DNA from: Cervus elaphus
Lineage: Eukaryota > Chordata > Mammalia > Artiodactyla > Cervidae
Direction of reading: 5' to 3'
NCBI RefSeq assembly: GCF_910594005.1
Contig: NC_057819.1
Span: 129,243,669 to 129,307,668 of the forward strand
DNA: 64,000 nt
Position 1 is the stretch's first letter. Every line of letters starts with the position of its first letter. Positions 63,600-64,000 of this stretch are shown here, piece by piece. Made by a program: the position numbers and the translations under genes. Under the pieces are notes generated by a model. It did no database searches. It was given only the letters and a program-made list of their open reading frames with translations, and had not been told where the DNA came from.

Positions 63600-64000
63600 G
63601 ACGATCGGGCTTTAGAGATGCTGGGGTTAGTGAGCGTGGGACTGAGAAGAGAGGGGACCGGAGCGGAGTTTCTTGCAGAGGTGCTGCCCTGTGGGTGTCA
63701 AGAATCTGGAACAAATGTGTAGATTCTAGCAAAACTCAAGCAATTATAACAAGCTCAAAGGCAGTGAGAAAACTTTGAAAGGAGAAGGGCTGCCCGCTTT
63801 AGGCCAGGAGCAGCTCATTCAGGGAAATTCCGCGAGCCAACTCCGGGGAAGCCTGAGGCGGGCTGTTTGCCCAGGAGCTGGGGGTGGGGCCACTTGGGCC
63901 CAGACAGAAAGACTCATTTCCTGAAGGGCCAGAGGAGCCTGGAGAGACGGCGACACTTGGCTCCAAATGAGCGAGCCCCTCAGCAGTGGCGGTGGAGCCC
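63600..64000. other. Unique DNA to window end
   Basis: No exon or repeat recognised. Confidence 0.4.

Larger units (their letters stand above)
23471..64000 (+). other. Presumed intron 2 and beyond (to window end)
   Basis: After the donor at 23471 I find no exon with strong evidence up to the window edge. Two weak, phase-compatible candidates (39161-39339 and 44903-44960) are discussed as findings. The region is a mosaic of SINEs, LINE remnants, MIR/L2, hAT remnants, unique GC-rich DNA and several motif-rich segments. Confidence 0.45.

Noticed and set aside
1..64000. CRISPR array, bacterial operon, integrated virus with intact genes
   Set aside because: No regularly spaced direct repeats, no prokaryotic gene density, and no retroviral gag/pol/env frame seen. 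All repeats fit mammalian transposons or simple repeats.

Overview
This window is nuclear DNA from a ruminant, most likely cattle or a close bovid, and not microbial DNA. It is dense in retroposons found only in Cetartiodactyla and Ruminantia: about twenty Bov-tA-type SINEs, about ten CHR-type SINEs, and Bov-B LINE copies including a 1.1 kb stretch with a recognisable reverse transcriptase. Older mammalian repeats (MIR, L2, L1M/HAL1-like, MER5A, MER20) fill much of the rest. I see no CRISPR array, operon, rRNA gene or intact virus. Nearly all long open frames are chance frames in GC-rich or repetitive DNA.

Layout. 1-12.2 kb is intergenic sequence upstream of a gene: AT repeat, SINEs, decayed L1 pieces, an interrupted hAT-like element, and a possible distal regulatory segment near 10.35 kb. 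About 12.28-14.72 kb is one large CpG island. Inside it, the first ATG after a leader of nearly 500 ATG-free bases (13,675) has a strong Kozak context and opens a 64-nt coding exon for a hydrophobic signal peptide, ending at a GT donor. From 13.74 kb on I read the sequence as introns of this plus-strand gene. A second exon of only 46 nt (23,425-23,470) has a strong acceptor, a GTAAGTG donor, and a phase that joins exon 1 in frame. I could not identify the gene; the visible part suggests a secreted or membrane glycoprotein. Intron 1 is 9.7 kb. Intron 2 would run at least 40 kb to the window edge unless one of two weak candidate exons (39.16 kb, 44.90 kb) is real.

The likely functional content beyond the two exons is regulatory. 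About a dozen short AT-richer segments with clustered TAATTA, TGACAG, AP-1 or X-box-like motifs stand out from the GC-rich intronic background and look like candidate conserved non-coding elements. That pattern suits a developmentally regulated gene, but this is inference without alignment. Repeat history is readable in detail: many SINEs have clean target-site duplications, and several sit inside older elements. I did not find a new gene system. The best items to follow up are the unidentified gene, the candidate enhancers, and one CpG-rich SINE just downstream of exon 2.
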